A DNA stretch of 64,000 bases, taken from positions 377,651-441,650 of the forward strand of contig CAWEYC010000015.1 in the NCBI GenBank assembly GCA_963813195.1, given 5' to 3'. Every line of letters starts with the position of its first letter. Positions within the stretch are counted from its first letter, which is position 1. Of this stretch, positions 44,505-53,395 are shown in pieces. Source of the DNA: Roseiarcus sp963813195. GTDB lineage: Bacteria > Pseudomonadota > Alphaproteobacteria > Rhizobiales > Beijerinckiaceae. The position numbers and the translations under genes were made by a program. The notes beneath the pieces are model-generated. The model did not search any database. It saw only the letters and a list, made by a program, of their open reading frames with translations, and had not been told where the DNA came from.

Positions 44505-45878
44505 TTGGAGATTACCTACATCCCGATAGACGAGCTGCGCTCTCCCGCGCGACGGCTTCGGGTTCGCGATCCCGCCCACATCAGAGAGGTCGCGGCCTCG
44601 ATTAGCGCTCTGGGTTTCATCAGCCCGCTCCTCGTCGGCGAAGACAACGAGATCCTCAATGGGGAGGTGCAAAAGGAGGCGGGCGACCTATTGGGCATGG
44701 ATTTCCTTCCTTGCGTGCGGATCGGGCACCTCAATGACGCCGAGCAACGGCTCGCGCGGCTCGCCGTCAACCGTCTCGGCGAAAAAGGCCAATGGGATCT
44801 CGACGAACTCAAGATCGAGTTCGAAGAGCTTATCTTTCTCGACGCGCCGATCGAAATCTCCGGGTTCTCGCTCGACGAAATCGACCACATCGCAATCGGC
44901 GAGGAATTGAGCGTCACCGACCAGGGTCCGCTTGCCCCCGAGGTTGGTCTTCCTGCCGTCGCGCGTGTGGGGGATATCTTTCTGCTTGGCCCCCACCGAG
45001 TGGTCTGCGGCAACGCGGTTGGGACCGAGGAGGAATTCCTAGCCTTCAACGTCGCCTGGATCGGGGCCGTGACGCCCTACCTCTGCGACGGCGGCGTCTT
45101 CGGCACGTTTATCGACTGGCGCCACTTGGGTACGGCATCCGCGGCCGCCCTTCAAATCGGTCTAACCCCGCTCAAGCTGGTGGTCTGGTCGAAGACCAAT
45201 GCGGGGATGGGCAGCAGCCTGTACAGATCCCAGCACGAGCTCCTTCCCCTGTCGATCAAGGGCGGGGCTCCCTTCGTCAACAATGTCGATCTTGGCAGGA
45301 ACGGGCGCTGGCGCTCGAATGTTTGGGTGTATCCCGGCGCCTCCTCGCTGGGCTCCGATGCCCGCCGTGGACTGGTAGACCACCCGACCGTCAAACCCGT
45401 CGCCATGCTCGAGGACGCGCTGCTCGACCTCACCAATCGTGGCGATATGGTCATGGACCCTTTCCTCGGCTCGGGATCGACTTTGATCGCCGCCGAACGC
45501 ACCGGGCGGGTCTATCGTGGGGTCGAGATGGACCCTCTTTATGTCGACGTTATCGTCCGTCGATATGAGGCCGCTACCGGGTCTCACGCTGTCCTGGAGG
45601 AGACCGGGGAGACGTTCGAGGAGCTCGGCGCGCGGCGTTCGACGGAGGCGCGACCGCCCATGGTCATACGGAACCAGGCTCGAATGCTGACGGGGCATCG
45701 ACGGCATCTGACGCCTCCGCCAATTCCAAAGAACGTCTGGTCATCAGGAATTCCCCGCGCCCAAAGCCCAAGCTCAACCCCAGCGCCAAGCCTGGTAGGT
45801 AGTTTTGCAGACTGGCTTGCGCAAAAAACAGACGTTTCCGTTCTCTTAGAAGCGCAGCGTACATTGATTCAAATGTAA
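44505..45878 (+). CDS. ParB-like nuclease domain plus DNA methylase, DPPY segment missing
   Basis: An N-terminal ParB/Srx-like domain (IPIDELRSPARRLRVRDPAH, ISALGFISPLLVGEDNEILN) is joined to an N6/N4 DNA methylase domain (LGPHRVVCGNAVGTEEEF, GTFIDWRHLGTASAAALQIG, GMGSSLYRSQHELLPL, HPTVKPVAMLEDALLDLTNR, MVMDPFLGSGSTLIAAERTG). This architecture is common on phages and integrative elements. The catalytic (D/N)PP(Y/F) motif and about 40 residues around it, expected between CGNAV and FNVAW, are absent in frame. The N-terminus joins a truncated GlsB gene; no strong start is seen. TTG 44505 is a guess and the frame is open to 44328. Likely inactive. Confidence 0.75.
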   Translation: MEITYIPIDELRSPARRLRVRDPAHIREVAASISALGFISPLLVGEDNEILNGEVQKEAGDLLGMDFLPCVRIGHLNDAEQRLARLAVNRLGEKGQWDLDELKIEFEELIFLDAPIEISGFSLDEIDHIAIGEELSVTDQGPLAPEVGLPAVARVGDIFLLGPHRVVCGNAVGTEEEFLAFNVAWIGAVTPYLCDGGVFGTFIDWRHLGTASAAALQIGLTPLKLVVWSKTNAGMGSSLYRSQHELLPLSIKGGAPFVNNVDLGRNGRWRSNVWVYPGASSLGSDARRGLVDHPTVKPVAMLEDALLDLTNRGDMVMDPFLGSGSTLIAAERTGRVYRGVEMDPLYVDVIVRRYEAATGSHAVLEETGETFEELGARRSTEARPPMVIRNQARMLTGHRRHLTPPPIPKNVWSSGIPRAQSPSSTPAPSLVGSFADWLAQKTDVSVLLEAQRTLIQM

Positions 45879-45890
45879 GCTATGCGCGGT

Positions 45891-46964
45891 TCAGATCTCG
45901 GATACCGACGTAACGTTGAGTGACTTTGCCGCGAGTGCGATACCAGCGATCGTATCCTGCGTGAGGAGGATTCCATCGCGCGTGTAGGCCGCTTCGAAGT
46001 CGGCTTCGATCTCGCCCGGCACGAAAAGGCGATCCGTATTAGGCGCCCGACGCGAGTCGTGCACTTGGGCAATGACGGCGTCGACCCGCTTCTTCACAAT
46101 ATCGACGTTGCCGAAAGCCGCAATGTCGATCGCCATGAAAAAGTGGCCGTCGGCGCCGACCTTCGCGCCGTCCACCATGTTTCCCGACTCAGTGCCGTAG
46201 GCGGCGCCAGACAGGAGCGATGAGAGCATCCCGACCGCCATGCCGAGGCCGATACCCTTGTGGCCGCCTATGGGCTGGATCAGACCCTCAAGGGCGGCTG
46301 CTGTATCGATGGTAGGCCGCCCCTCCTTGTCGAAGGCCCAGCCCTCCGGAATGGGACTTCCTTTCTGATGATAAACCCGAATTTTGCCGTGCGCAGTAGC
46401 GCCGAAGGCGAAGTCGAGGACGAAGGGCTTTTGGTGCATGGCCGGAACGGCGATGGAGAGCGGGTTGATGCCGACGATCTTGTCCGCGCCGCCCCAGGGC
46501 GCCATGGTGGGCAGGGCATTGGTGCCGGCCACGCCGACCATGTCGGCGCGGGCGGCCATCAGCGTGTACCAGTCCATGGCGCCGCAATGGTTCGAGCCGC
46601 GGACCGCGGCGAAGGCCAGTCCGTGCTCTCGCGCACGTTCGATCGCGGCCTTCATGGCGAAGGCGCCGGCTATCTGGCCCATGCTGTTGTCGGCATCGAC
46701 TACGATCGCGGCGCCGCGCCCGCCGACGATGCGTGGGCGACCGCGCGGGTTCACCCCGTCTCTGGTCAGCTTCTTGACGTAATCTGGTACGCGCAGAGTG
46801 CCATGAGAATGGACACCGCGCAGGTCGGCATGGACCAGAGTGGCGGCAAGCAGATGCGCATCCTCGCCGCTCATGCCGCAGGCTGCGAAGATGTCGCTAA
46901 CGACGCGACCGAGATCGGTCGCTGCGACGCGCCGGTCGGTTTCACTTTGCGGATAGATGGCCAT
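45891..46964 (-). CDS. Ldh family NAD(P)-dependent oxidoreductase
   Basis: A 357-residue member of the malate/L-lactate/ureidoglycolate dehydrogenase family, which lacks a Rossmann fold. Family motifs: HADLRGVHSHGTLRVPDYVK with the catalytic His, VRGSNHCGAMDWYTLMAAR, GTNALPTMAPWGG, PIGGHKGIGLGMAVGMLSSL. Members reduce or oxidise 2-oxo acids from sugar acids. It is first in position downstream of the amidohydrolase (15 bp gap), all on the minus strand, in a sugar operon; it probably handles a 2-keto-3-deoxy or similar acid. Substrate is inference. Confidence 0.9.
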   Translation of the reverse strand: MAIYPQSETDRRVAATDLGRVVSDIFAACGMSGEDAHLLAATLVHADLRGVHSHGTLRVPDYVKKLTRDGVNPRGRPRIVGGRGAAIVVDADNSMGQIAGAFAMKAAIERAREHGLAFAAVRGSNHCGAMDWYTLMAARADMVGVAGTNALPTMAPWGGADKIVGINPLSIAVPAMHQKPFVLDFAFGATAHGKIRVYHQKGSPIPEGWAFDKEGRPTIDTAAALEGLIQPIGGHKGIGLGMAVGMLSSLLSGAAYGTESGNMVDGAKVGADGHFFMAIDIAAFGNVDIVKKRVDAVIAQVHDSRRAPNTDRLFVPGEIEADFEAAYTRDGILLTQDTIAGIALAAKSLNVTSVSEI

Positions 46965-46978
46965 GGCGCTTGGTCCGG

Positions 46979-47836
46979 TTACAGGTGGTAGAAGCCGATT
47001 GCGGTGTCGCGATAGAGCTTGCGGAGATCGGTCTCGGATGTCCCTGCCGCGACCCGGTCCACCACCGCGACCCAGCGCGGGTAATCGGTCGCGAGCTCGG
47101 AGACGGGCCAGTCGCCGCCGAACATTACGCGGCTGAAGCCGAAGCAGTCGATGGCATGGGCGATGTAGGGCGCGACCTGGTCGTAGGTCCAGGCGGCGTG
47201 GTCCGCTTCGGTGACGACACCGGAGATCTTGCAGACTACATTAGGCTCGGCTGCCATCGTTCGCATCTGCGTGCGCCAGGGCTCGGATAGCCCGGCCCTG
47301 ATCCCCGGCTTGGCGATGTGGTCGACGACGAACCGCACCTCCGGGCAGCGGCGGACAAGATCGATCAACTCGCCGAGCTGGCTGTGCCGCAGGCAAAGAT
47401 CGAAAGAGAGATCATAGCGGCCCAGCAACTTCACTGCTTCGACGAACGGCGTCCGCAACGCCCAACCCGGCTCGTCCTCGTGTCGCTCCAGAAGTCGGCG
47501 AACTCCACGAGCATGCGGAATCTTGGCGAACGCGGCGAGATCGGACTCGACGGCTGCAGGTCCCGCTTCGAGTGGCATGGACGCCACGATGCCGCGCAGG
47601 CGTGGATCGTCCTTGCCATGCGCCCCGACCCAGCGCGCCTCGTCGAGGTGGCGGCCTGGGGCCGCATCGACCTCGACGAAGACGAGGCCGTCGACCTCGA
47701 CGCCCCCGGTCAGCCTTGTGTATTCCGTGAGGCCGTGAGGCGTATTGAGTTTCGGTACGTCTTCCATCCACGGGAAGCGGACCGCCTTCGGATCGTAGAG
47801 GTGGACGTGGGCGTCGATGATCGGGAAGCTCGGCAC
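46979..47836 (-). CDS. Amidohydrolase family protein, sugar lactonase-like
   Basis: A 285-residue TIM-barrel metal hydrolase of the amidohydrolase-2 group (COG3618), which includes L-fucono- and L-rhamnono-lactonases. Visible: IDAHVHLYDPKAVRFPWME (HxH metal site), RGVRRLLERHEDEPGW, VRFVVDHIAKPGI and RVMFGGDWPVSELATDY with the late Asp. It would open a sugar 1,4- or 1,5-lactone produced by a sugar dehydrogenase encoded nearby. It lies 11 bp from the permease gene in a minus-strand operon. Confidence 0.9.
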   Translation of the reverse strand: MPSFPIIDAHVHLYDPKAVRFPWMEDVPKLNTPHGLTEYTRLTGGVEVDGLVFVEVDAAPGRHLDEARWVGAHGKDDPRLRGIVASMPLEAGPAAVESDLAAFAKIPHARGVRRLLERHEDEPGWALRTPFVEAVKLLGRYDLSFDLCLRHSQLGELIDLVRRCPEVRFVVDHIAKPGIRAGLSEPWRTQMRTMAAEPNVVCKISGVVTEADHAAWTYDQVAPYIAHAIDCFGFSRVMFGGDWPVSELATDYPRWVAVVDRVAAGTSETDLRKLYRDTAIGFYHL

Positions 47837-47847
47837 GACACCTCCCC

Positions 47848-48822
47848 CTAACGCTGTGTGGCGATGCGGTCGCGGCGGCGTGCAGCCGTCACCGACAGGC
47901 CGACCGCCACGACCAGCATCAGACCGTTGAACAGGGGCTCGACGAAGAAGGGGGCGCCAAGCTGATTGAGGCCGGCCACGGTGATGGCCAGGACCGCGAC
48001 CGCGATGAGGGTGCCGAGCACGTTGGTGCGACCTGGCTTCACTGCCGTCGCGCCGAGCAGGGCGCCAGTGAAGGCCGGCAGCAGGAATTCCTGGCCGACC
48101 GTGCTCTGACCCACTTGCAGCTGCGCCTGGAGCACGAGGCCCGCGAAGGTGGCGATCAGCCCGGAGATCACGAACGCGACCGTAACGTGGCGCTCAGCCG
48201 AGATGCCGTTGAGCGCGGCCGCGCGCGGATTATCGCCCAGCACGTAGAGGAAGCGCCCAAACGGCAGGTACTCGAAGGTGAGCCATAGCGCGATGGCGAG
48301 CACCACGACGTAGATCGCGGCCAGCGGTATGCCCGTGTTCGCGAGCCGCCCGCCGAGCGCGATGAAGGCCGGCGACATGGCGCCGACCACCTGTCGTCCT
48401 TCGGAGTACCACTGCAGCGTGCCGAGCAGCACCGAACCGGTACCTAGCGTCGCGATGAAGGAATTGATGCCGATGCGGGCGACCAGGATGCCGTTGATCA
48501 CCCCGACCACGACCCCGATCGCCAAGATGAAAAGGCAGGTTGCCCACCAGGGCAGTCCCTGCTGCGTTTGAAGCCCGATCGCGAGGATCTGCGAAGTGCC
48601 GATCAGCGAGGCGACCGAGAGGTCGAACTGGTTCGCCGTCATAGGCACCATCACAGCGAGGGCGGCCAGCGCGTAGATCGAACGGTTGTTGGCCAGCGAC
48701 GTGAAGGTGAAGGCCGTCGGAAACGTATTCGGCGCGAGCAACGAGAACACGATGAGCAGCAACCCGAGCAGGAGCAGCAGACCCCAGGTCGAGACGAGCT
48801 TCATGAGCGGAGCGGTCGTCAC
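47848..48822 (-). CDS. Ribose-type sugar ABC transporter permease (system 1)
   Basis: A 324-residue RbsC/XylH-like permease with about eight to ten membrane helices. It contains LANNRSIYALAALAVMVPMT, NGILVARIGINSFIATLGTG, GDNPRAAALNGISAERHVTV (the cytoplasmic EAA-like loop) and GALLGATAVKPGRTNVLGT. Its start overlaps the stop of the ATPase gene (ATGA), so the two are translationally coupled. Confidence 0.92.
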   Translation of the reverse strand: MTTAPLMKLVSTWGLLLLLGLLLIVFSLLAPNTFPTAFTFTSLANNRSIYALAALAVMVPMTANQFDLSVASLIGTSQILAIGLQTQQGLPWWATCLFILAIGVVVGVINGILVARIGINSFIATLGTGSVLLGTLQWYSEGRQVVGAMSPAFIALGGRLANTGIPLAAIYVVVLAIALWLTFEYLPFGRFLYVLGDNPRAAALNGISAERHVTVAFVISGLIATFAGLVLQAQLQVGQSTVGQEFLLPAFTGALLGATAVKPGRTNVLGTLIAVAVLAITVAGLNQLGAPFFVEPLFNGLMLVVAVGLSVTAARRRDRIATQR

Positions 48823-50345
48823 GCCGCAGCTCCGGTCGCTAGCGCCGTGAGTTGCGCGGCCGACACGCCCGCTGCCGGCAGTTCGGCATGGGGGCGCCCC
48901 CGATCGAATACGAGGATGCGGTCGCTCAGGCCCGCCACTTCCTCGAAATCGGAGGAGACGAGAACCACGCTGAGGCCCTGGTCGAGCGCTCGCTCGAGCA
49001 GCCGATATATCTCGGCCTTGGCGCCGACATCGACGCCGATCGTCGGCTCTTCCAAGATCAGCACCTTGCGCCCGATCGAGAGGAAGCGGGCCAGCGCCAC
49101 CTTCTGCTGGTTACCGCCGGACAGAAGGGCGATCTGGCGCTCCGGCTCAGGTGGACGGACGTCATGGAAACGCAGCGCCTTCCCGGCGGCCGCGCGCTCG
49201 TACGCCGTGCCGACGGCCTTGAGCCCAGCTGTGAGGGGGTTGATATAGAGATTTTCGCGGAGCGACAGCCCCATGCACATACTCTCTTCGATCCGCTTGC
49301 TCGAGACGAAACCTATGCCCGCCGCAATGGCGTCGCCGGGATGTGCGAGGTGAAGTTCTTCGCCGTCGAGGGAGATGCGGCCGTCGCGCGGAACGATATC
49401 GCCGGCCAGCATGCGGCCGACGACGTCGTGGCCAGCGCCGCGCAGCCCCACGAGGGCGATGATTTCGCCCGACCGGACCTGGAACGAACACGGTCCGACG
49501 TGAACGGACCGGAGTTCCGTCACGGCGAGCCGGATCTCGCCCGCCTGCCGCTTGCGCGCGCCGAACAGCGCGTCCATCTCCCGCCCGAGAATATGGCCCA
49601 TCAATTCGCGCGGACTGGTCGCTCGGATCTCGAGGGTTGCGCGTACCTGGCCATCGCGCAGCACGGTGGCGCGGTCGGCGAATCGGAAGACCTCGTCGAG
49701 GCGATGCGTAACGTAGACAATGCCGAGACCCTGCTCCTTTAGCCGGGCGAGCACGTGGTGCAGCTTCGTCACATCATCTTCCGGCAGCGTCGCAGTCGGC
49801 TCGTCCAGGACCAGCACTCGGGCATCGATGGCCAAGGCGCGCGCGATCGCGACCATCGACTTCTCGGCGGCTGTCAGTCGCCCGACCAGTTCTTGAGGGT
49901 CGATCGCACAGCCCATGGCCGCGAGGGCGTCCGCGGCCCGGCTCACGCTCCGGCTCCAGTCGATCAGCCCCCACCGCCGCGCGAAGCCGATGCCGATGGC
50001 AATATTCTCGGCCACGCTCGCGGTGGCCACGAGCCCGAGGTCCTGGTGCACGAAGGCAATGCCCGGCGCCGCGCTCCCCGCCGGCTGAGGTCCACCGGGA
50101 CCATCAATCTCGCCCGAATCCGGCGCGTGGATCCCGGCCAGAATCTTGATCAGCGTGGATTTGCCGGCGCCGTTCTCGCCGAGCACCGCGTGGATCTCTC
50201 CCGGACGGACGTCGAGCGCAACCTGCTGCAGCGCGCGTGTCCCGCCGAAGCGTTTGCTGAGGCCGCTAACGCGCAGCAGTGGCTCGGAGCTCCCCACGGC
50301 GGAGACCCTGTGATCCTGAGCGGAACTCACCTTGGGAGCGGGCAC
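48819..50345 (-). CDS. Ribose-type sugar ABC transporter ATPase (system 1)
   Basis: A 508-residue RbsA/XylG-like protein with two ABC domains. Domain 1 has Walker A GENGAGKSTLIK, signature in VGRLTAAEKSMVAIARAL and Walker B VLVLDEPTATL. Domain 2 has the degenerate GLRGAGHD, signature LLSGGNQQKVALARFL and VLILEEPTIGVDVGAKAEIY. Family length is normal. It lies between the binding protein and the permease. Confidence 0.95.
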   Translation of the reverse strand: MPAPKVSSAQDHRVSAVGSSEPLLRVSGLSKRFGGTRALQQVALDVRPGEIHAVLGENGAGKSTLIKILAGIHAPDSGEIDGPGGPQPAGSAAPGIAFVHQDLGLVATASVAENIAIGIGFARRWGLIDWSRSVSRAADALAAMGCAIDPQELVGRLTAAEKSMVAIARALAIDARVLVLDEPTATLPEDDVTKLHHVLARLKEQGLGIVYVTHRLDEVFRFADRATVLRDGQVRATLEIRATSPRELMGHILGREMDALFGARKRQAGEIRLAVTELRSVHVGPCSFQVRSGEIIALVGLRGAGHDVVGRMLAGDIVPRDGRISLDGEELHLAHPGDAIAAGIGFVSSKRIEESMCMGLSLRENLYINPLTAGLKAVGTAYERAAAGKALRFHDVRPPEPERQIALLSGGNQQKVALARFLSIGRKVLILEEPTIGVDVGAKAEIYRLLERALDQGLSVVLVSSDFEEVAGLSDRILVFDRGRPHAELPAAGVSAAQLTALATGAAA

Positions 50346-50346
50346 G

Positions 50347-51439
50347 TCAGGAGTTCACGCCCCAGATCTTGAGGTAGTGTTCCTTGTAGCCGTTGGTCGG
50401 GTTGAACTGGTTCTTGTCGCCGCCTTCGGCATTCACGTTCTCGGGCGTCACCAGATACGGCGCTTGCACGAAGGTGCTTGGCGGCGCCTTGTTGAGTGCT
50501 CGATTCAGCTCGTCGACCGCCTGGTAGGCCTGTTCTTCCACGGGCTCGGACACCGTGACGGTCTGGTACTGCCCGTTGCGGATGCGGTCATAGGCCGACC
50601 GCTGCCCGTCGGCGCCGATCAGCTTGACCTGTTTCGGGTCGACGCCGGCATTGCGCAGGGCCGGCACCTGGAAATCGAGCGTGTAGTCGGCCACGGCCGT
50701 GACGTAGAGCGGCGTGCCATAGCGTTGCACCCAGGACAGCACGAGTTGGGGCTGGCGCTGGGCCACCTCGGCGATCGGCGTGCTGGAATATTCCACGACC
50801 TTGCAGCCGGGGCATTGTTTGAGCCGGGCTTCGACGGCGCGCGACTTCGTCTCGGCGATGGAGAATTCGTTGTGGCTCGTGACCACGACCTTCGCCTTGC
50901 CGTCCGAAATCGGCGATCACCCAATCGGCCTGGGCCTTGCCGATCTCCCGGGGGTCTTCCTCGATGTTGGTGAAGAGGCCGAGTTCGGGATTGGGACCGG
51001 GCAGCGCCGCCGCGTGAATGCCGACGATCGGGATGCCGCGCGCCGCCGCCTGCTTGATCGAGTCCTGCAGGCTTTTCGCATCCGCCGAGGTGATGATGCC
51101 GTCGACCTTGAGCGCGATCGCCTGGTCGAAGGCGTTGATCCACCCGGTCGGCGTCGCCTTGCCATCGATGACGCTCGCCTTCCAGCCGATCTTCTTGGCG
51201 GCCTCGACGATGGCCAGCCCCCACGCGTGGTTCGCGTCATTGCTCTCGTCGTTTGAAACGAAGACAATGGTCTTGCCTGCTGCCGGCTTGGGTGCGCTAT
51301 CGGGGCCGCGCCATTGGTTCTGCGGCCCGGCATAAATCACCAGGTCTTTCTTGGCCTCCGCGACGATGTCGTCGGCCAGAGCTGAGCCGACCATGCCGAC
51401 CAACAGAGCCACGCCACCGACCAATCCAAGTGCTCTCAT
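50347..51439 (-). pseudogene. Sugar-binding periplasmic protein (system 1), one frameshift
   Basis: Start at 51439 (ribosome site AGGAGGACGAG) with signal peptide MRALGLVGGVALLVGMVGSA then LADD. The ribose-binding-type fold follows (AGKTIVFVSNDESNDANHAW, GIITSADAKSLQDSIKQAAA). The frame breaks at the run at 50907-50909 (AAA on the plus strand): dropping one base changes IADFGRQG to IADSDGKAKVVVTSHNEFSI and continues to the normal C-terminus LKIWGVNS at 50347. About 363 residues when repaired. One extra base in a homopolymer could be a sequencing error, because the rest of the operon is intact. Confidence 0.85.
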
Positions 51440-51520
51440 CTCGTCCTCCTGCTTCGGTGCGCGCCGTCGTTCGATGCGGCGCTTCCGAATCATCAAAGAG
51501 GAAATTGCGTTCGAGGTCAA

Positions 51521-51533
51521 CTGGTCTTACAGG
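51521..51533. promoter_or_regulatory. GntR/FCD operator-like site 1
   Basis: CTGGTCTTACAGG fits the FadR-subfamily pattern GT-N3-AC and resembles the three other sites. It lies 82 bp upstream of the sugar-binding protein start. Confidence 0.55.
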
Positions 51534-51655
51534 TTTGTCGAGACGCACAGGCTGGTATGGCGCCAAGACTGCTCCTCCTATTTTTCCGGATAAATGGTTT
51601 CGTGAACTTGTCGGGCCGCGCATCCAATAAGGTGGGGGGAAAACCCAGGTCGCAT

Positions 51656-51668
51656 CTGGTCTGATAGG
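51656..51668. promoter_or_regulatory. GntR/FCD operator-like site 2
   Basis: CTGGTCTGATAGG, 14 bp before the SDR start at 51682. One position of the GT-N3-AC core is changed (AT for AC). Overlap with the ribosome-site region fits repression. Confidence 0.55.
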
Positions 51669-51681
51669 GAAAGGCAAACGG

Positions 51682-52404
51682 ATGTCATTCGCTTTAAAGG
51701 GCCGGCGTGCACTCGTCGTCGGCGCGGCTGGCGGGATCGGACAGGCCACGGCGCGGGTCATGGCCGAGCTCGGGGCAGACTTGGTCCTGGTCGACCGCGT
51801 CGCGCCTGAGGCGCTGTCGGAACAGATCCGCACCAACGGCGGGTCTGCGGTCGCGCTCGGTGGCGACGTCACCCATCCGGCCACCCGGAGCGCGATCCTG
51901 GACGTGGCGGGGTCGCTCGATGTCTTGGTTTATCTCGCGGCGCTCTGCCCGTGGGACGACTGGACCGAGCCAGGCTGGGACGACGTGTTCGACGAGGTCA
52001 TGGCCGTCAACCTGAAAGCGCCGCTCCAACTGGCCCGCTCCGTGATGCCCGGCATGGCGGCGCGCGGCTGGGGTCGCATCGTGCTCGTCGGCTCCGTCGC
52101 TGGACGCATCGGCGGCCTCATCGCCGGCTCGCATTACGTTGCCTCGAAGGGCGGCCTGCATGCGCTGGTGAAATGGCTCGCCCAGCGCGGCGGCCCCCAG
52201 AACGTGCTTGTCAACGGAATCGCGCCGGCCTCGACCGAGACCGCCATGATCGCCGGCCAGCCGGTCGACCTCACCCGGATTCCCCTGCGCCGCAAGTCCG
52301 AGCCGGAGGAAATCGCCTGGCCCATCGCCTTCCTGTGCTCCCCCGCCGCGAGCTATGTCTGCGGGACGGTGCTGGATGTGAACGGTGGCGTGGCGATGGT
52401 GTGA
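51682..52404 (+). CDS. Short-chain dehydrogenase/reductase
   Basis: A 240-residue SDR. Cofactor motif VVGAAGGIGQATARVM, the NNAG position replaced by LAALCPWDDW, catalytic Ser in VLVGSVAGRIGG and YxxxK in HYVASKGGLHALVKWL. It ends with the usual CGTVLDVNGGVAMV. It is transcribed divergently from the ABC operon and may be the sugar dehydrogenase that makes the lactone for the amidohydrolase. Operator-like site 2 covers its leader. Confidence 0.93.
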   Translation: MSFALKGRRALVVGAAGGIGQATARVMAELGADLVLVDRVAPEALSEQIRTNGGSAVALGGDVTHPATRSAILDVAGSLDVLVYLAALCPWDDWTEPGWDDVFDEVMAVNLKAPLQLARSVMPGMAARGWGRIVLVGSVAGRIGGLIAGSHYVASKGGLHALVKWLAQRGGPQNVLVNGIAPASTETAMIAGQPVDLTRIPLRRKSEPEEIAWPIAFLCSPAASYVCGTVLDVNGGVAMV

Positions 52405-52410
52405 AACGTC

Positions 52411-53130
52411 TCACACCGCCTCCACCACCGGCGGCTGCACCGCCTTCCAGTAGTTCCGGTACACCGCCGCCAGATGCGTCTCCATCGCAGCCTCTGCCGC
52501 GACGGGGTCGCGGCGCAGGATGGCGTCGTGAATGGCCTTGTGTTCGAGGTAGACGGCGTGGTGGCTGGCGCCGGCGCGGGCGGACACCGAGCGTTGTTCG
52601 GCGAGCCATTCGTTGAGCGCGTGGTTGAGCGACGTGAAGATTGGATTGTGGCTAATCATTGCCAGCGTGTAGTGGAACATCAGGTCGGTCTGCTCGAAGG
52701 TCTTCTGGTCGGGCGCCCGACCGTTGGCTTCGAGAGCGGCGGTGAGCTTGCCCACATCGTCGGCGCTCGCATGAAGCGCCACGTCGCGCGCGAGACCGAT
52801 CTCGAGCAGGGCGCGGGCGTGCTGCAGGTGGCGCACGCCATCGGGGCGGCTGAGCAGATGTCGCGCTGCGCCCGACAGATCGCTCACCAGGGTTTCGGGG
52901 GTCGGCCGCACGATGCGAGCCGCCGCGCCCGGCCGCACGCTGAGCAGCCCCTTGCGCTGTAGCGTGAACAGCGCCTCGCGCACGGTCGAGCGCCCAACGC
53001 CGAAGCGCTCCATCAGCTCGCGCTCCGATGGGATCTTGTCTCCCTCCGCGAGCCGCCCGGAAAAGATCAGCAACTCTAAGTGCTCGGCGATTTCCTCGAA
53101 GCGCTTGCGCGGCGCGTCCCCGTCGGTCAT
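52411..53130 (-). CDS. GntR family regulator (FadR subfamily, FCD domain)
   Basis: A 239-residue regulator. The winged HTH (KIPSERELMERFGVGRSTVR, EALFTLQRKGLLSVRPG) is followed by an all-helical FCD ligand-binding domain with metal-type residues (ARALLEIGLARDVALHA, DLMFHYTLAMISHNPIF, EHKAIHDAILRRDPVAAEAA). The ATG at 53130 follows GGAAGGA; the longer frame to 53256 lacks homology. Four similar GT-N3-AC sites around the locus, one 38 bp upstream of this gene, point to autoregulation and control of the flanking sugar genes. The likely ligand is a sugar acid. Confidence 0.92.
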   Translation of the reverse strand: MTDGDAPRKRFEEIAEHLELLIFSGRLAEGDKIPSERELMERFGVGRSTVREALFTLQRKGLLSVRPGAAARIVRPTPETLVSDLSGAARHLLSRPDGVRHLQHARALLEIGLARDVALHASADDVGKLTAALEANGRAPDQKTFEQTDLMFHYTLAMISHNPIFTSLNHALNEWLAEQRSVSARAGASHHAVYLEHKAIHDAILRRDPVAAEAAMETHLAAVYRNYWKAVQPPVVEAV

Positions 53131-53167
53131 GCGAATCCTTCCGTAGCGGCCCCGCCTTCGCGCTTGA

Positions 53168-53180
53168 CCTGTCAGACCAG
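53168..53180. promoter_or_regulatory. GntR/FCD operator-like site 3
   Basis: CCTGTCAGACCAG, just upstream of the GntR gene. Contains GT-CAG-AC. Confidence 0.6.
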
Positions 53181-53356
53181 ATGATGCTTCAATCCGAGCA
53201 ATGATACAAATCGGCGCTTCGGAAGCAAGCGCGCGGGGAAGCGTCCATGCAATCATGTCATGGAGAGACAGCGGAACAGTCGCAGCCTCCGCGGCAGCGG
53301 TCGCTGTGGCGCCCGAGGCCTCGAGGAGCGAGAGCGGTCGGCACAGTCAGACTAGG

Positions 53357-53368
53357 CTGTCAGACCAA
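53357..53368. promoter_or_regulatory. GntR/FCD operator-like site 4
   Basis: CTGTCAGACCAA, 28 bp before the hydrolase start at 53396. Shares ten bases with site 3. Confidence 0.6.
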
Positions 53369-53395
53369 CGCGATGCCGGCCGAGCGCGCCGGCGT

